From JAAZGD01 sp964489555 (GTDB lineage Bacteria > Bacillota > Clostridia > Peptostreptococcales > Anaerovoracaceae), in assembly GCA_964489555.1 (NCBI GenBank), contig CAZAZF010000010.1, positions 4,877-68,876 of the forward strand: a stretch of 64,000 nt of DNA. The letters are read 5' to 3'. The translations under genes were made by a program, and so were the position numbers. Under the pieces are notes generated by a model. That model did not search any database. It saw only the letters and a list, made by a program, of their open reading frames with translations, and was not told where the DNA came from. Of this stretch, positions 18,069-27,037 are shown one piece after another. Position 1 is the stretch's first letter; every line of letters begins with the position of its first letter.

Positions 18069-19313
18069 ATGTATGAGGTTTTGAGAGAAAGAGATCGAGA
18101 AGTGTATGATGTGGTTATGAGAGAAGAATCCAGACAGGAAAACAAGTTGGAAATGATTGCATCAGAAAACTTTACCAGTCATGCCGTGATGGAGGCTTGC
18201 GGCAGCATTTTAACCAATAAATACGCTGAAGGATATCCGGGGAAACGGTATTATGGCGGATGTGAGCATGTGGACGAGGTGGAAACCCTGGCCATTCAGC
18301 GAGCGAAAACGCTTTTTGGCGCAGAGTTTGCCAATGTGCAGCCCCACAGCGGAGCATCGGCAAATATTGGAGTATATTTTGCGCTGCTTAATTTAGGAGA
18401 TACGGTTTTGGGAATGGATTTATCCAACGGAGGGCATTTAACTCATGGTAGTCCTGCTAATATTTCCGGAAAATATTTCAACTTCATTTCTTATGGATTG
18501 AACGAAAAAACAGAAACCATCGATTTTGACCAGGTGCGGGAGTTGGCAAAGAAGCATCGTCCTAAAATGATTGTAGCGGGGGCTTCGGCTTATCCCAGAA
18601 TCTTACGTTCGGACTTGTTCCGCGAAATTGCAGATGAAGTAGGGGCCCTGTTGATGGTGGATATGGCTCACATTGCCGGACTGGTTGCAGGCGGCGTCCA
18701 TCCCAATCCGGTGGAATATGCCCATGTAGCTACCACTACCACCCACAAGACATTGAGAGGTCCCAGGGGAGGCATCATCCTGGCCAAAGAAGAATTTGGT
18801 CCGGCAATCAATAAATCCATCTTTCCGGGAGTGCAGGGAGGCCCGTTGATGCATGTGATTGCAGGAAAAGCGGTGTGTTTGAAACAGGCCCAGGAACCGG
18901 GGTTTAAAGAGTATCAGACCCAGGTGTTGAAAAATGCCAAGATATTAGGAGAAGAATTGGGGAAAATGGATTTCCATTTGGTGTCCGGAGGAACAGACAA
19001 CCATCTTTTGTTGCTTAACTTAATTAACAAAGGGTTGACAGGCAAAGAGGCGGAAGTGATGTTGGACGAAGCCAATATTACCACCAATAAGAATACGGTT
19101 CCTAACGATCCCCAAAGTCCCTTCGTGACCAGCGGGATTCGCTTGGGCACACCGGCATTGACCACAAGGGGATTCAAAGAGGAAGAAATTAAGAAGGTGG
19201 CAGAGGCCATACATCTTGTTTTAGATACCAAGGGAGAAAAATCAAAAGAAGCCCGCGCGATTGTAAAAGAGCTTTGCTGCCGATTTCCGCTGAGCCAATG
19301 GGAGAACCTATAA
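18069..19313 (+). CDS. glyA: Serine hydroxymethyltransferase
   Basis: PLP enzyme that interconverts serine and glycine with tetrahydrofolate, the main one-carbon source. The PLP lysine is K227 in TTTTHKTLRGPRGG. EMIASENFTS and YAEGYPGKRYYGG near the N-terminus are also diagnostic. The length of 414 is typical. AAAGGAAG lies upstream. It has its own promoter and shares a transcript with the membrane protease, whose ATG immediately follows the glyA stop. Confidence 0.97.
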   Translation: MYEVLRERDREVYDVVMREESRQENKLEMIASENFTSHAVMEACGSILTNKYAEGYPGKRYYGGCEHVDEVETLAIQRAKTLFGAEFANVQPHSGASANIGVYFALLNLGDTVLGMDLSNGGHLTHGSPANISGKYFNFISYGLNEKTETIDFDQVRELAKKHRPKMIVAGASAYPRILRSDLFREIADEVGALLMVDMAHIAGLVAGGVHPNPVEYAHVATTTTHKTLRGPRGGIILAKEEFGPAINKSIFPGVQGGPLMHVIAGKAVCLKQAQEPGFKEYQTQVLKNAKILGEELGKMDFHLVSGGTDNHLLLLNLINKGLTGKEAEVMLDEANITTNKNTVPNDPQSPFVTSGIRLGTPALTTRGFKEEEIKKVAEAIHLVLDTKGEKSKEARAIVKELCCRFPLSQWENL

Positions 19314-20027
19314 ATGAAACGTTTTTTAGATCCAACAGCCCTTCTCTTTTTAGTTATTATGGCTTTTATGGCCATTACCGGAGGCCGATTCTCCAGCCCT
19401 CAGGCTTGGATGATTCACACTCTGATGATTTTGCCGGGAATAGTAATCGGGCTGTCTTTTCATGAATTTGCCCATGCCTATTCTGCGTATAAACTGGGAG
19501 ATATGACTCCGAAGTTTCAAGGACGAGTTACAGCCAGCCCGTTATCTCATATTGATCCGATTGGGATGATCGCATTGATTTTTGTGGGCTTTGGGTGGGG
19601 CATTCCGGTGCAGATTAATCCCAACAACTTTAAAAAACCCCGACGAGACCAATTGATTGTCGCTTTGTCGGGGGTCACTACAAATTTCTTGTTAGCCTTT
19701 CTCTTTGTGGGAGCGGTGAAGCTGTTGCATGTGTTTTCGGTAGGGTTTGTGGTTTCCTCCTTAGGGCAAGTGGTGGTGGAGGTGTTGCTTTATGTGGTAC
19801 AAATCAATCTGATTTTGATGGTGTTTAACCTTTTGCCCGTTCCTCCTTTAGACGGATTTTCCGTGTTAACGGAAGTCTTTCATTTAAAAAGGACGGATTG
19901 GTATTATCGTATTTATGACAAAGGAATGGTGATTTTGTTGATTCTCATTGTATTGGGAGTCATCAGCAGAGTATTGCTTCCCACTGTCAATTTCCTATAT
20001 GGCATGCTGTTTGGAATCTTCTTTTAA
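19314..20027 (+). CDS. Site-2 protease family (M50) intramembrane metalloprotease
   Basis: Multi-pass membrane protein with HEFAH at residues 50-54, the zinc-binding HExxH of M50 peptidases, and NLLPVPPLDG around D180 as the third ligand region. There is no PDZ domain, so it belongs to the short branch rather than RseP. The substrate is unknown. It starts directly behind glyA without a gap, so expression is probably coupled. Its stop codon lies in the loop of a terminator hairpin shared with the convergent regulator gene. Confidence 0.9.
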   Translation: MKRFLDPTALLFLVIMAFMAITGGRFSSPQAWMIHTLMILPGIVIGLSFHEFAHAYSAYKLGDMTPKFQGRVTASPLSHIDPIGMIALIFVGFGWGIPVQINPNNFKKPRRDQLIVALSGVTTNFLLAFLFVGAVKLLHVFSVGFVVSSLGQVVVEVLLYVVQINLILMVFNLLPVPPLDGFSVLTEVFHLKRTDWYYRIYDKGMVILLILIVLGVISRVLLPTVNFLYGMLFGIFF

Positions 20028-20048
20028 TCAAAGAAGATTCCTCTTTTT
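20013..20048 (+). terminator. Rho-independent terminator after the glyA operon
   Basis: A perfect 12-bp stem (20013-20024 with 20030-20041), five-base loop and T5 run (20044-20048). The stem contains the final codons of both the protease gene and the convergent regulator gene. Only the plus strand has the T-run. Confidence 0.8.
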
Positions 20049-20690
20049 CGAGTGCTCCATGTGAATCTCCATGGCCCGGATACCAGCATCTGCATCTTTT
20101 GCGCGAAATGCGTCGAAAATGGCTTTGTGCTCCAGAAGAACGGTGGGTAAATACTGTTCGTCATATACCAGGTCTCGTCTTTTGTATTTAAGATAGATTT
20201 GATAGGAAGAAAGAACATGTTGCAGCATTCGATTGTGAGAGGCATTGTAAATAATCTGGTGAAACCCGATGTTGATATTGTGCATTTTCTCGATGTCTTT
20301 TTTCATGGTATAGAATTCCATAAATTCAAAGGTTTCTTCCAAGGCTTCCAACTCCTGGTCGGTAATCCTGGCGATGGCCCAGCGAACAGCCTGCATTTCG
20401 TATACCTTTCTTAAATCATACATATCCATCATGTCCTGTTCAGTAAAACCCACCACAAAGGCCCCTCGATTGGGAATGTTTTCCACCAGCCCATCCATTT
20501 CCAATTGGCGAAGGGCTTCTCGTACCGGGGTCCGGCTTACATTGTATTTGGCACACAAATTTTGTTCGGTAAGTTTCTGCCCCGGCTTTAATTTCCCGCA
20601 GAGGATATCTTTTTGCAGTTGTACGAACAATGTTCCGGCTAAGGGGATGTTGGCAGAAATGCCTTCCCCCATATATTTGTTGAGCTCCAT
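20028..20690 (-). CDS. GntR-family (FadR/FCD subfamily) transcriptional regulator
   Basis: DNA-binding repressor or activator with a winged helix at about residues 23-80 (CAKYNVSRTPVREALRQLE, NRGAFVV). The C-terminal helical FCD domain carries the histidines and acid expected of a metal- or carboxylate-binding pocket (NIGFHQIIYNASHN, LLEHKAIFDA, IHMEH). The length of 220 is usual. It is the last gene of the aconitase operon. Effectors of this subfamily are usually small organic acids, so citrate or a related acid is a reasonable guess. The TTGTATACAA palindrome at 23847 is its likely operator. Confidence 0.9.
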   Translation of the reverse strand: MELNKYMGEGISANIPLAGTLFVQLQKDILCGKLKPGQKLTEQNLCAKYNVSRTPVREALRQLEMDGLVENIPNRGAFVVGFTEQDMMDMYDLRKVYEMQAVRWAIARITDQELEALEETFEFMEFYTMKKDIEKMHNINIGFHQIIYNASHNRMLQHVLSSYQIYLKYKRRDLVYDEQYLPTVLLEHKAIFDAFRAKDADAGIRAMEIHMEHSKKRNLL

Positions 20691-20702
20691 GTTTTTCTCC
20701 TT

Positions 20703-21857
20703 CTAGCAGCGGGCCGATTCCTTTTTGGAATGGCGAATTTCTTCAAGAACCGTTTCAGTATAGGCGGTACCGGTATCTCCCTTTTCGTTGCCGTACATCT
20801 GGTGGACACTGTCGGCTTTTTCCAAGGCTTCTTTTAACATTTCGGCTTTCTTGATTTGATGAATATGGCGAAGCATCATTTCTGCCGCTTTCATCAAGCT
20901 GGCTGGATTGGCGTAGGCTTCGATACCCATTTCCAACATCCTTGGAGCCGAGCCATGGATGGCTTCAAACATAGCATAGCGGGAGCCGATATTGGCACTA
21001 CCAGCCGTTCCTACTCCGCCTTGAAGTTGGGCGGCTTCGTCGGTAAGGATATCTCCATACAAGTTGGGAGCCAAAATTACCTGAAAAGAGGATTGCATAT
21101 CCGGATTAATCAAGTTTGCCGCCATGATATCCACATACCAATCATCCACCGGTACTTGAGGATATTCCTTGGCCACCTGGTAGCAAATTTCCAAAAATTT
21201 TCCGTCGGTTTTTTTCATAATGTTGGCTTTGGTGACGATGGACACCTTTTGGTTGCCGTTGGCTTTGGCATATTCAAAAGCAGCTTTTGCAATGCGTCTT
21301 GTACCGGCGTCGGTGGTAATCTTAAAATCCAGAGCCATATCTTCGAAATCCAAGCCTTTGCTTCCTAAAACATATTCCCCCTCTGTGTTTTCACGATAAA
21401 ACACCCAGTGGATGTTTTTCTTTGGAATGGAGACAGGGCGAACATTTGCGTATAAATCCAATTCTCTTCGCAGAGAAACATTGGCGCTTTCCATATTGAG
21501 TTCCAAACCCTGGTTATCCGGCGTGGTGGTGGGGCCTTTTAACAAAACATGACATTTTTTGATTTGATTCAACACCTGGATGGGCAAAGTATGGCCTTTT
21601 TCAAGACGGTTTTTCAAGGTAAGGCCTTCTATGGAACGAAGTTGGATGGTTCCCATGGTCAATTCTTCTTCCAATAAAAGGCAAAGTACTTGTTTGGTTT
21701 TTTCCATAATAAAGGGTCCGATTCCATCTCCCTCTGCCGTTCCGATGAGAATGGGATGGATCAACTCAAAATTCACAGGAGGTTCTTGAGATAAGGACCT
21801 TAGGCGATGTTGTTGTTCCTTTATAAGAGTTTCAAAGGCTTCGATCTGTTCTTTCAT
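20703..21857 (-). CDS. Isocitrate/isopropylmalate dehydrogenase-family protein, probably isocitrate dehydrogenase
   Basis: Beta-decarboxylating dehydrogenase of 384 residues. Landmarks are AEGDGIGP near the N-terminus, LLKGPTTTP, the substrate-binding NVSLRRELDLYANVRP, YRENTEGEY, the catalytic VTKANIMKKTDGKFL and PNLYGDILTDEAAQLQGG. Isocitrate is favoured because an aconitase gene lies directly upstream; homoisocitrate or isopropylmalate are alternatives. The start at 21857 has AAGGGAG seven bases upstream; the frame is open to a TTG at 21899 but without support. NAD or NADP preference was not determined. Confidence 0.87.
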   Translation of the reverse strand: MKEQIEAFETLIKEQQHRLRSLSQEPPVNFELIHPILIGTAEGDGIGPFIMEKTKQVLCLLLEEELTMGTIQLRSIEGLTLKNRLEKGHTLPIQVLNQIKKCHVLLKGPTTTPDNQGLELNMESANVSLRRELDLYANVRPVSIPKKNIHWVFYRENTEGEYVLGSKGLDFEDMALDFKITTDAGTRRIAKAAFEYAKANGNQKVSIVTKANIMKKTDGKFLEICYQVAKEYPQVPVDDWYVDIMAANLINPDMQSSFQVILAPNLYGDILTDEAAQLQGGVGTAGSANIGSRYAMFEAIHGSAPRMLEMGIEAYANPASLMKAAEMMLRHIHQIKKAEMLKEALEKADSVHQMYGNEKGDTGTAYTETVLEEIRHSKKESARC

Positions 21858-21902
21858 GAAGGCTCCCTTCTGTCCGTAGTTTTTTTTGAACATAGCCAAA
21901 AG

Positions 21903-23810
21903 CTATAGATTGATTTTGCCGCCCTTTTGAATCATGACTTTTTCCTTGCTCGAGAAACCATGAAAGGTTTCATAGGTGGCATTGGTCGTGGTGTTTTTCA
22001 CTAGAATCATCTGGCTGTCCATTTGTTGAACCACATCTTCGATTATCAATTCGTCGTTCATTGAAACCAAGTTATAATCGTCGATGTGGGCGAAGGTGAG
22101 TGGTAGGATGCCACTGTTGATCAGGTTGGAACGATGGATTCTCGCAAAGGATTTGGCTAATACAAATTTCACTCCTAAATAAAGAGGTACCAAAGCAGCA
22201 TGTTCTCTGCTGGAACCCTGGCCGTAGTTTTCCCCTCCGATGATGGCACAGCTTTTCGCTTCTTTGCACCTCTCCGGGAAGTTTGAATCAATTTTTTCAA
22301 AACAGAAGTTGGAAAGGTAGGGAATATTGGAACGATAGGGCAATAATCTGGAATCGGAGGGCATGATATCGTCGGTGGTAATATGATCCCCCGTTTTTAA
22401 AGTGACCTTAGCCATAAGTTCTTTCTCAAGAGCTTGATTCCTTGGGAATGGTTTGATGTTGGGGCCCATTTCCAAGGGGATGCGTTTCCCTTCTTTTCCG
22501 GGATAGACGATAAAAGCGTCTTTTGGCTGGAAGGTGACCTCTGAAATGATGGGGTAAGGAATTCCGGAATCCCTGCCATCGGTAAGAACGCCGGTGATGG
22601 CGGACACTGCCGCGGTTTCCGGACTCACCAGGTAGATTAAAGCATCGTTGGTTCCGCTTCGTCCTTTGAAATTTCGATTAAAGGTCCTCAAAGAAACGGC
22701 GCCACTCTTGGGAGATTGTCCCATTCCGATGCATGGGCCACAGGCATTTTCAATAATACGGGCTCCTGCATCAATCAAGTGGGCTAAGGCTCCGTTTTCA
22801 GCCATCTTTGACAAAATGCGACTGGAGCCGGGTGAGATTACCAGACTCACTTGATTGGCTACTTTCCGTCCCTTGAGAATGGCGGCTACTTTCATCAGGT
22901 CAGAGTAAGAGGAGTTGGTGCAACTACCAATGGCTACCTGATCAACAGAGATGGGACCCGCCTCTTTCACATCGACCACATTATCCGGGCTATGAGGCAT
23001 AGCCACTTGGGGTGGTATGGTAGCCAGATCCAAAGTCATTTCTTGGTCATAGAAAGCGTCGCCATCTGCGGAGAGAGGGCGAAAATCTTTTTCTCTTCCC
23101 TGGGCTGCCAGGTACAATCGCGTATTTTCGTCACTGGGGAAGATGGAAGTTGTGGCTCCCAGTTCGGCTCCCATATTTGTAATGGTAGCCCGATCTGTGA
23201 CGGACAAGGAAAGGAGCCCCTCTCCCGTATATTCGATGACCTTTCCGATTCCTCCCCGTACGGTAAGTTCTTTCAACACTTTAAGAATAACATCCTTGGC
23301 AGAAGACCAAGGAGATAGCTGGTTTATTAATTTTATTTGAACTACTTGAGGAACCGTAAGGGAGTAGGTGCCTTTGGCCATGGCGGTAGCCACATCCAAA
23401 CCACCGGCCCCGATGGCAATCATGCCCAATCCACCGCCGGTAGGAGTATGGCTGTCAGAGCCCAGAAGGGTTTTCCCGGGGATGCCATAGTTTTCGATGT
23501 GGAGTTGATGGCAAATTCCGTTTCCGGGTTTGCTAAATAAAACCCCGTGGCGTGCTGCGACGCTTTGGATAAAGGCGTGGTCATCTGCATTCTCAAACCC
23601 GGTTTGGAGGGTGTTATGATCCACATAAGCGATGGATAGTTCGGTTTTAATTCCTTCTACTTTCATGGCCTCCAGTTGAAGATAGACCATGGTGCCAGTG
23701 GAATCCTGAGTTAGAGTTTGGTCTACTTTGATGGTAATTTCTTCGCCAGGGACCAAAGTTCCTTCCACTAAATGTTCTGCTAATATTTTATAGGTTAATG
23801 ATGTTCCCAT
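21903..23810 (-). CDS. Aconitate hydratase (short single-chain type)
   Basis: Iron-sulfur enzyme converting citrate to isocitrate. Cluster ligands C297 (IGSCTNSS), C357 and C360 (ACGPCIGMGQ) are present. GSDSHTPTGGGLGM, DHITTDDIMPSD and GGENYGQGSSREHAA mark the substrate-binding and swivelling domains. At 635 residues it is shorter than E. coli AcnA and like the mitochondrial/clostridial type. It is the first gene of a minus-strand operon with the dehydrogenase and regulator. No citrate synthase lies nearby. A homoaconitase role is possible but less likely. Confidence 0.93.
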   Translation of the reverse strand: MGTSLTYKILAEHLVEGTLVPGEEITIKVDQTLTQDSTGTMVYLQLEAMKVEGIKTELSIAYVDHNTLQTGFENADDHAFIQSVAARHGVLFSKPGNGICHQLHIENYGIPGKTLLGSDSHTPTGGGLGMIAIGAGGLDVATAMAKGTYSLTVPQVVQIKLINQLSPWSSAKDVILKVLKELTVRGGIGKVIEYTGEGLLSLSVTDRATITNMGAELGATTSIFPSDENTRLYLAAQGREKDFRPLSADGDAFYDQEMTLDLATIPPQVAMPHSPDNVVDVKEAGPISVDQVAIGSCTNSSYSDLMKVAAILKGRKVANQVSLVISPGSSRILSKMAENGALAHLIDAGARIIENACGPCIGMGQSPKSGAVSLRTFNRNFKGRSGTNDALIYLVSPETAAVSAITGVLTDGRDSGIPYPIISEVTFQPKDAFIVYPGKEGKRIPLEMGPNIKPFPRNQALEKELMAKVTLKTGDHITTDDIMPSDSRLLPYRSNIPYLSNFCFEKIDSNFPERCKEAKSCAIIGGENYGQGSSREHAALVPLYLGVKFVLAKSFARIHRSNLINSGILPLTFAHIDDYNLVSMNDELIIEDVVQQMDSQMILVKNTTTNATYETFHGFSSKEKVMIQKGGKINL

Positions 23811-23840
23811 AAGAGCCCCTTTCTTGATGTCATATCACCT

Positions 23841-23862
23841 GTACATTTGTATACAAGTGTAC
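23841..23862. promoter_or_regulatory. Predicted GntR/FCD operator
   Basis: A 22-base near-perfect palindrome with the perfect core TTGTATACAA (23847-23856), the form favoured by FadR-type GntR proteins. It overlaps the predicted -10 element of the aconitase promoter, so binding should block transcription. Confidence 0.7.
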
Positions 23863-23885
23863 AATAAATGGAAGGCAAATGTCAA
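23856..23885 (-). promoter_or_regulatory. Predicted promoter of the aconitase operon
   Basis: On the minus strand a perfect TTGACA (23885-23880) is followed after 18 bases by TACACT (23861-23856). Transcription would start inside or just past the operator, about 40 bases before the aconitase ATG. Confidence 0.65.
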
Positions 23886-23886
23886 G

Positions 23887-23918
23887 TAAAAAGCAAGATG
23901 GCCAAGGCCACCTTGCTT
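23887..23918 (-). terminator. Terminator after the hydantoinase gene
   Basis: Inverted repeat 23891-23903 / 23906-23918 with one position that pairs as G-U only in minus-strand RNA, followed in that direction by a T5 run. It ends two bases before the -35 box of the aconitase promoter. Confidence 0.75.
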
Positions 23919-23952
23919 CCTTTATTTTCTTTGTGGTGCGGTCCGATCTGTC

Positions 23953-25356
23953 TTAGAGCTGTGGGCCGGTGAATTTTACGGGCTTACATTTCACCAGTTT
24001 GCCATATCCTTTTTCTCCCAGGAATTTTCCTTCCTGGTAAACCAGGCGTCCCCTGGAGTAAGTGGCAACAGGGTATCCTTTGATTTTAACTCCTTCCCAG
24101 ATGGTGTGATCTGTTGCGCCATGCAGGTCTTTGTTGGCGATGGTTACATTTTTTTTGCGGTCATAAAGCACGATGTCTGCGTCCAACCCAACCTGCAATG
24201 CGCCTTTCACATGATTAAGCCCAAAGAGTTTGGAAGGATTGGTGGCGCAGAGTTCAATGGCTCGATTGAAGCTGATTCGGCCTTTGTTGGCTTCCGAAAG
24301 AACATAGGGGTACATATTTTCAATGCCGGCACAGCCATTGGGGATGGTGGTGAAATTGCCTTTTTTGCCATCCTTGGTCTTAATGCCCCAATCTTTTTCG
24401 GATTTTTTGAAGGGACAGTGATCGGTAGCGATGGTGGTGATGTCACCATTTTTAATGGCTTCCCAAATGGCATCTTGAGACGCTTTGCCCTTCATTGGGG
24501 GAGAGCATACGAAATCGCGGGCTCGATTTCTTTTGTACACTTCACTGGTAAAGTGCAGGTATTGAGGACAAGTTTCTGCGAAGATGGGATAGCCCTCATC
24601 TCGCGCTTGAACTACAGCCTCCACGCCTTGTTTGCAGGCCAAATGAACAATATAGAGGGAGGTTCCCGCCATTTTTGCCAAGTTAATGGCACGCACATCC
24701 GCTTCCCCTTCTACATCTTCGTTTTTTGCCATATAGTGCCACCAGGCATCTACTTTGCCTTCGTCCAGATACTGTTTCACCAGTACGTTGTTGACGTCTC
24801 TGTTCTCTGCATGTACTCCCACCAAAGCCCCGATTTTTGCCGCCTTTTGGAGCACTTTGTAGAAAGACCCGTCATCTACCCCGAAGTCATATACCATAAA
24901 TACTTTGAAAGAAGGAATTCCCGCATTTACAGCATCTTCCATAGAATTGAGGAGTTGGTCACTGGTTACATCACAAACCCCTACATGGAAGGAATAATCT
25001 ACGGCTGCGTCGGGAGCCGCTAAGGCGTCCCGGCGGTTGATGGCATCCAGCATCATCTCCCCTTGGCCTTGAAGAACGAAATCAAATACGGTGGTCGTTC
25101 CACCACAGGCTGCGGAACGAGTTCCCGTGAAGTAGTCGTCGGAAGAGATGGTTCCCCCAAAAGGCATGGCCAAATGGGTGTGTCCGTCAATGGCTCCCGG
25201 TAATACCATTTTGCCTTTGGCATCCACAACTTCCGTGTTCTTTTCCGGCTTAAGATTTGTTCCCATGGCAGAAATCTTTCCGTTTTTTACTGCCACATCT
25301 GCCTTAAAGGTGCTTTCCGCGGTAACCACGGTTCCGCCTTTAATTAAAAGGTCCAT
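23953..25356 (-). CDS. Dihydropyrimidinase / D-hydantoinase
   Basis: Cyclic amidohydrolase opening dihydropyrimidine or 5-substituted hydantoin rings. The binuclear metal site is complete: H59 and H61 (DGHTH), carboxylated K151 (PSFKVFMVY), H182 (HAEN), H238 and D312 (TDHCPF). The 467 residues and FGGTISSDDYFTGT match the hydantoinase branch rather than allantoinase or dihydroorotase. AAGGAGGT lies upstream. The permease gene lies upstream in the same direction. No N-carbamoylase follows, so the natural substrate and next step are open. Confidence 0.9.
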   Translation of the reverse strand: MDLLIKGGTVVTAESTFKADVAVKNGKISAMGTNLKPEKNTEVVDAKGKMVLPGAIDGHTHLAMPFGGTISSDDYFTGTRSAACGGTTTVFDFVLQGQGEMMLDAINRRDALAAPDAAVDYSFHVGVCDVTSDQLLNSMEDAVNAGIPSFKVFMVYDFGVDDGSFYKVLQKAAKIGALVGVHAENRDVNNVLVKQYLDEGKVDAWWHYMAKNEDVEGEADVRAINLAKMAGTSLYIVHLACKQGVEAVVQARDEGYPIFAETCPQYLHFTSEVYKRNRARDFVCSPPMKGKASQDAIWEAIKNGDITTIATDHCPFKKSEKDWGIKTKDGKKGNFTTIPNGCAGIENMYPYVLSEANKGRISFNRAIELCATNPSKLFGLNHVKGALQVGLDADIVLYDRKKNVTIANKDLHGATDHTIWEGVKIKGYPVATYSRGRLVYQEGKFLGEKGYGKLVKCKPVKFTGPQL

Positions 25357-25386
25357 TTTTTTACCTCCTTCTATATTCGTTTGATG

Positions 25387-25418
25387 AAAAGGAGCCTTTG
25401 AGTCTTCAAAGGCTCCTT
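25387..25418 (-). terminator. Intercistronic hairpin between permease and hydantoinase genes
   Basis: Perfect 13-bp stem (25389-25401 with 25406-25418), GTCT loop. On the minus strand only a T4 tract follows, so it may act as a weak terminator, attenuator or mRNA-processing/stability element rather than a full stop. Confidence 0.6.
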
Positions 25419-25453
25419 GATAAAACAGAGCTGGTTGGTTGAAACTTGTAAAC

Positions 25454-27037
25454 CTATGCAGTCTGTCGGTCGGTAAGGGCTTCGTGTTCTTCCACCGATA
25501 CCTTGGATTTGGTTTCTTTGCTCATCAAGAGTACATAGAGGAAGAAACCGATAGCGAAGGATACAATGTATCCATTGGCAGCAAGCCAATCCAAAAATCC
25601 GGGAGCTCCGTTTGCTGGATTGTAAAGGAATACGGTGTTTCCAAGAAGCGGAATGATGAAGGCCCCAATCCAGGCGATAACAGCGGCCAGATTCCAACCA
25701 CCTTTATACCAGTATCTTCCTTTGTCGCCGTTGTAAAGGCTGGCCACATCGATTCTCTTTTGTTTGTGTACATAGTAGTCGGCAATGAAGATGGCTGCAA
25801 CAGGAGCCAGGATGGTTCCGTAGTTGTTGAGCCATGTGAATACATACGCCGCACCGGAACCGAAGATCCACCAAGGCTGGAATACCACCGCCAAAATACA
25901 AGCGGCGATTACCCCCTTCTTGTAGGTGATGAGCGTGGGTTTCAGGTTGGAGAATCCATTGGCAGGAGCTACGATATTAGCTGCTACGCAAGTAGTGATG
26001 GTGGCGGCTGCAACACCGATGGCACAGATGATGACTACCAATTTATTTTCTACATAATAGAATACTCCGGTAGGATCAAACATAGCAGTTCCATAAGCTA
26101 GCTTGGTGGACATAGCAAAGTATGCACCAATGTAAGCACAGAGGAACATGGGGATAGGCATTCCAATGAATTGGCCCCAGAACTGACTCTTTTGGGATTT
26201 GGCATATCTGGAAAAGTCCGGAATATTCAAAGCAATGGTGGCCCAGAACGCAATGTTTCCGGTGAGACCAGCCAGGTAAATATACCAGAATCCACCCAAG
26301 GCATTGATTAAGCCATCATCCTGACCTTGAGCCATTACATCGCCGAATGCATACCCGGCTGCATTAGCGGTCATGATGGACCATGCAAACAGGGCTAGAA
26401 TAACTACGACCAACAGAGGTCCGCCGATGGCTTGAACTACTTTGATTCCTTCAGAACCAGCATAGGCAACCCAACCGATAAAGACCATGAAAATGAAGAA
26501 ACCAATGAACTGGCCTACGGATACGGCCGGGTTTCCGGGAAGAGCCATGGACCATGAAGGATCCATGAATTTCGGTGCGAATACACCAATGATGGCAGCA
26601 ACGGCTCCGCCGCCAACCCAAGCTTGTACTGCAGTCCATCCGCAAGCAACCAATCCTCTCAGGGTGGCCGGGATGTGAGCGCCGGTAGCACCGAAGGTTA
26701 ATCGAGAGAATACCGGGAAGGGGATGCCGTATTTCGTACCGGCATGGGAGTTCATTTGAATAGGAATAAGTACGATAAGGTTTCCTAAGGCTACATTGAT
26801 AACAGAAAGCCAAGGAGATACGCCCATTCCAATCAAGGCTGCTGCCAAGGAGAGGGAGGGGATACAGATAGCAAGGCCAATCCACAGAGCGGTAACGTTG
26901 TACGTTGTCCAGGTTCTCTGGGACACAGAAGTGGGAGCCAAGTCTTCGTTATAGTACTTCGAAGTCAAAAGCTCAGCACGAGCGGAATCGGTCAGTTCGA
27001 ACATGCCGTTGCGCTCTAGTTGTGTGTACTGTGACAT
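25454..27037 (-). CDS. NCS1-family nucleobase/hydantoin/allantoin permease
   Basis: Integral membrane symporter with about twelve hydrophobic segments. Family features include the long N-terminal stretch with SQRTWTTYNVTALWIG, the unwound-helix region GIPFPVFSRLTFGATGAHIP, GWTAVQAWVGG, and NIPDFSRYAKS in the middle. The 527 residues are a little longer than Mhp1. GGAGGTG lies upstream. The hydantoinase gene downstream suggests that the cargo is hydantoin, dihydrouracil or a similar ring. Cytosine or allantoin cannot be excluded. Confidence 0.9.
   Translation of the reverse strand: MSQYTQLERNGMFELTDSARAELLTSKYYNEDLAPTSVSQRTWTTYNVTALWIGLAICIPSLSLAAALIGMGVSPWLSVINVALGNLIVLIPIQMNSHAGTKYGIPFPVFSRLTFGATGAHIPATLRGLVACGWTAVQAWVGGGAVAAIIGVFAPKFMDPSWSMALPGNPAVSVGQFIGFFIFMVFIGWVAYAGSEGIKVVQAIGGPLLVVVILALFAWSIMTANAAGYAFGDVMAQGQDDGLINALGGFWYIYLAGLTGNIAFWATIALNIPDFSRYAKSQKSQFWGQFIGMPIPMFLCAYIGAYFAMSTKLAYGTAMFDPTGVFYYVENKLVVIICAIGVAAATITTCVAANIVAPANGFSNLKPTLITYKKGVIAACILAVVFQPWWIFGSGAAYVFTWLNNYGTILAPVAAIFIADYYVHKQKRIDVASLYNGDKGRYWYKGGWNLAAVIAWIGAFIIPLLGNTVFLYNPANGAPGFLDWLAANGYIVSFAIGFFLYVLLMSKETKSKVSVEEHEALTDRQTA

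Noticed and set aside
24106..25023. A 305-codon open frame opposite the hydantoinase gene
   Set aside because: It is antisense to a strongly conserved enzyme and its translation shows no recognisable domain or ribosome site.
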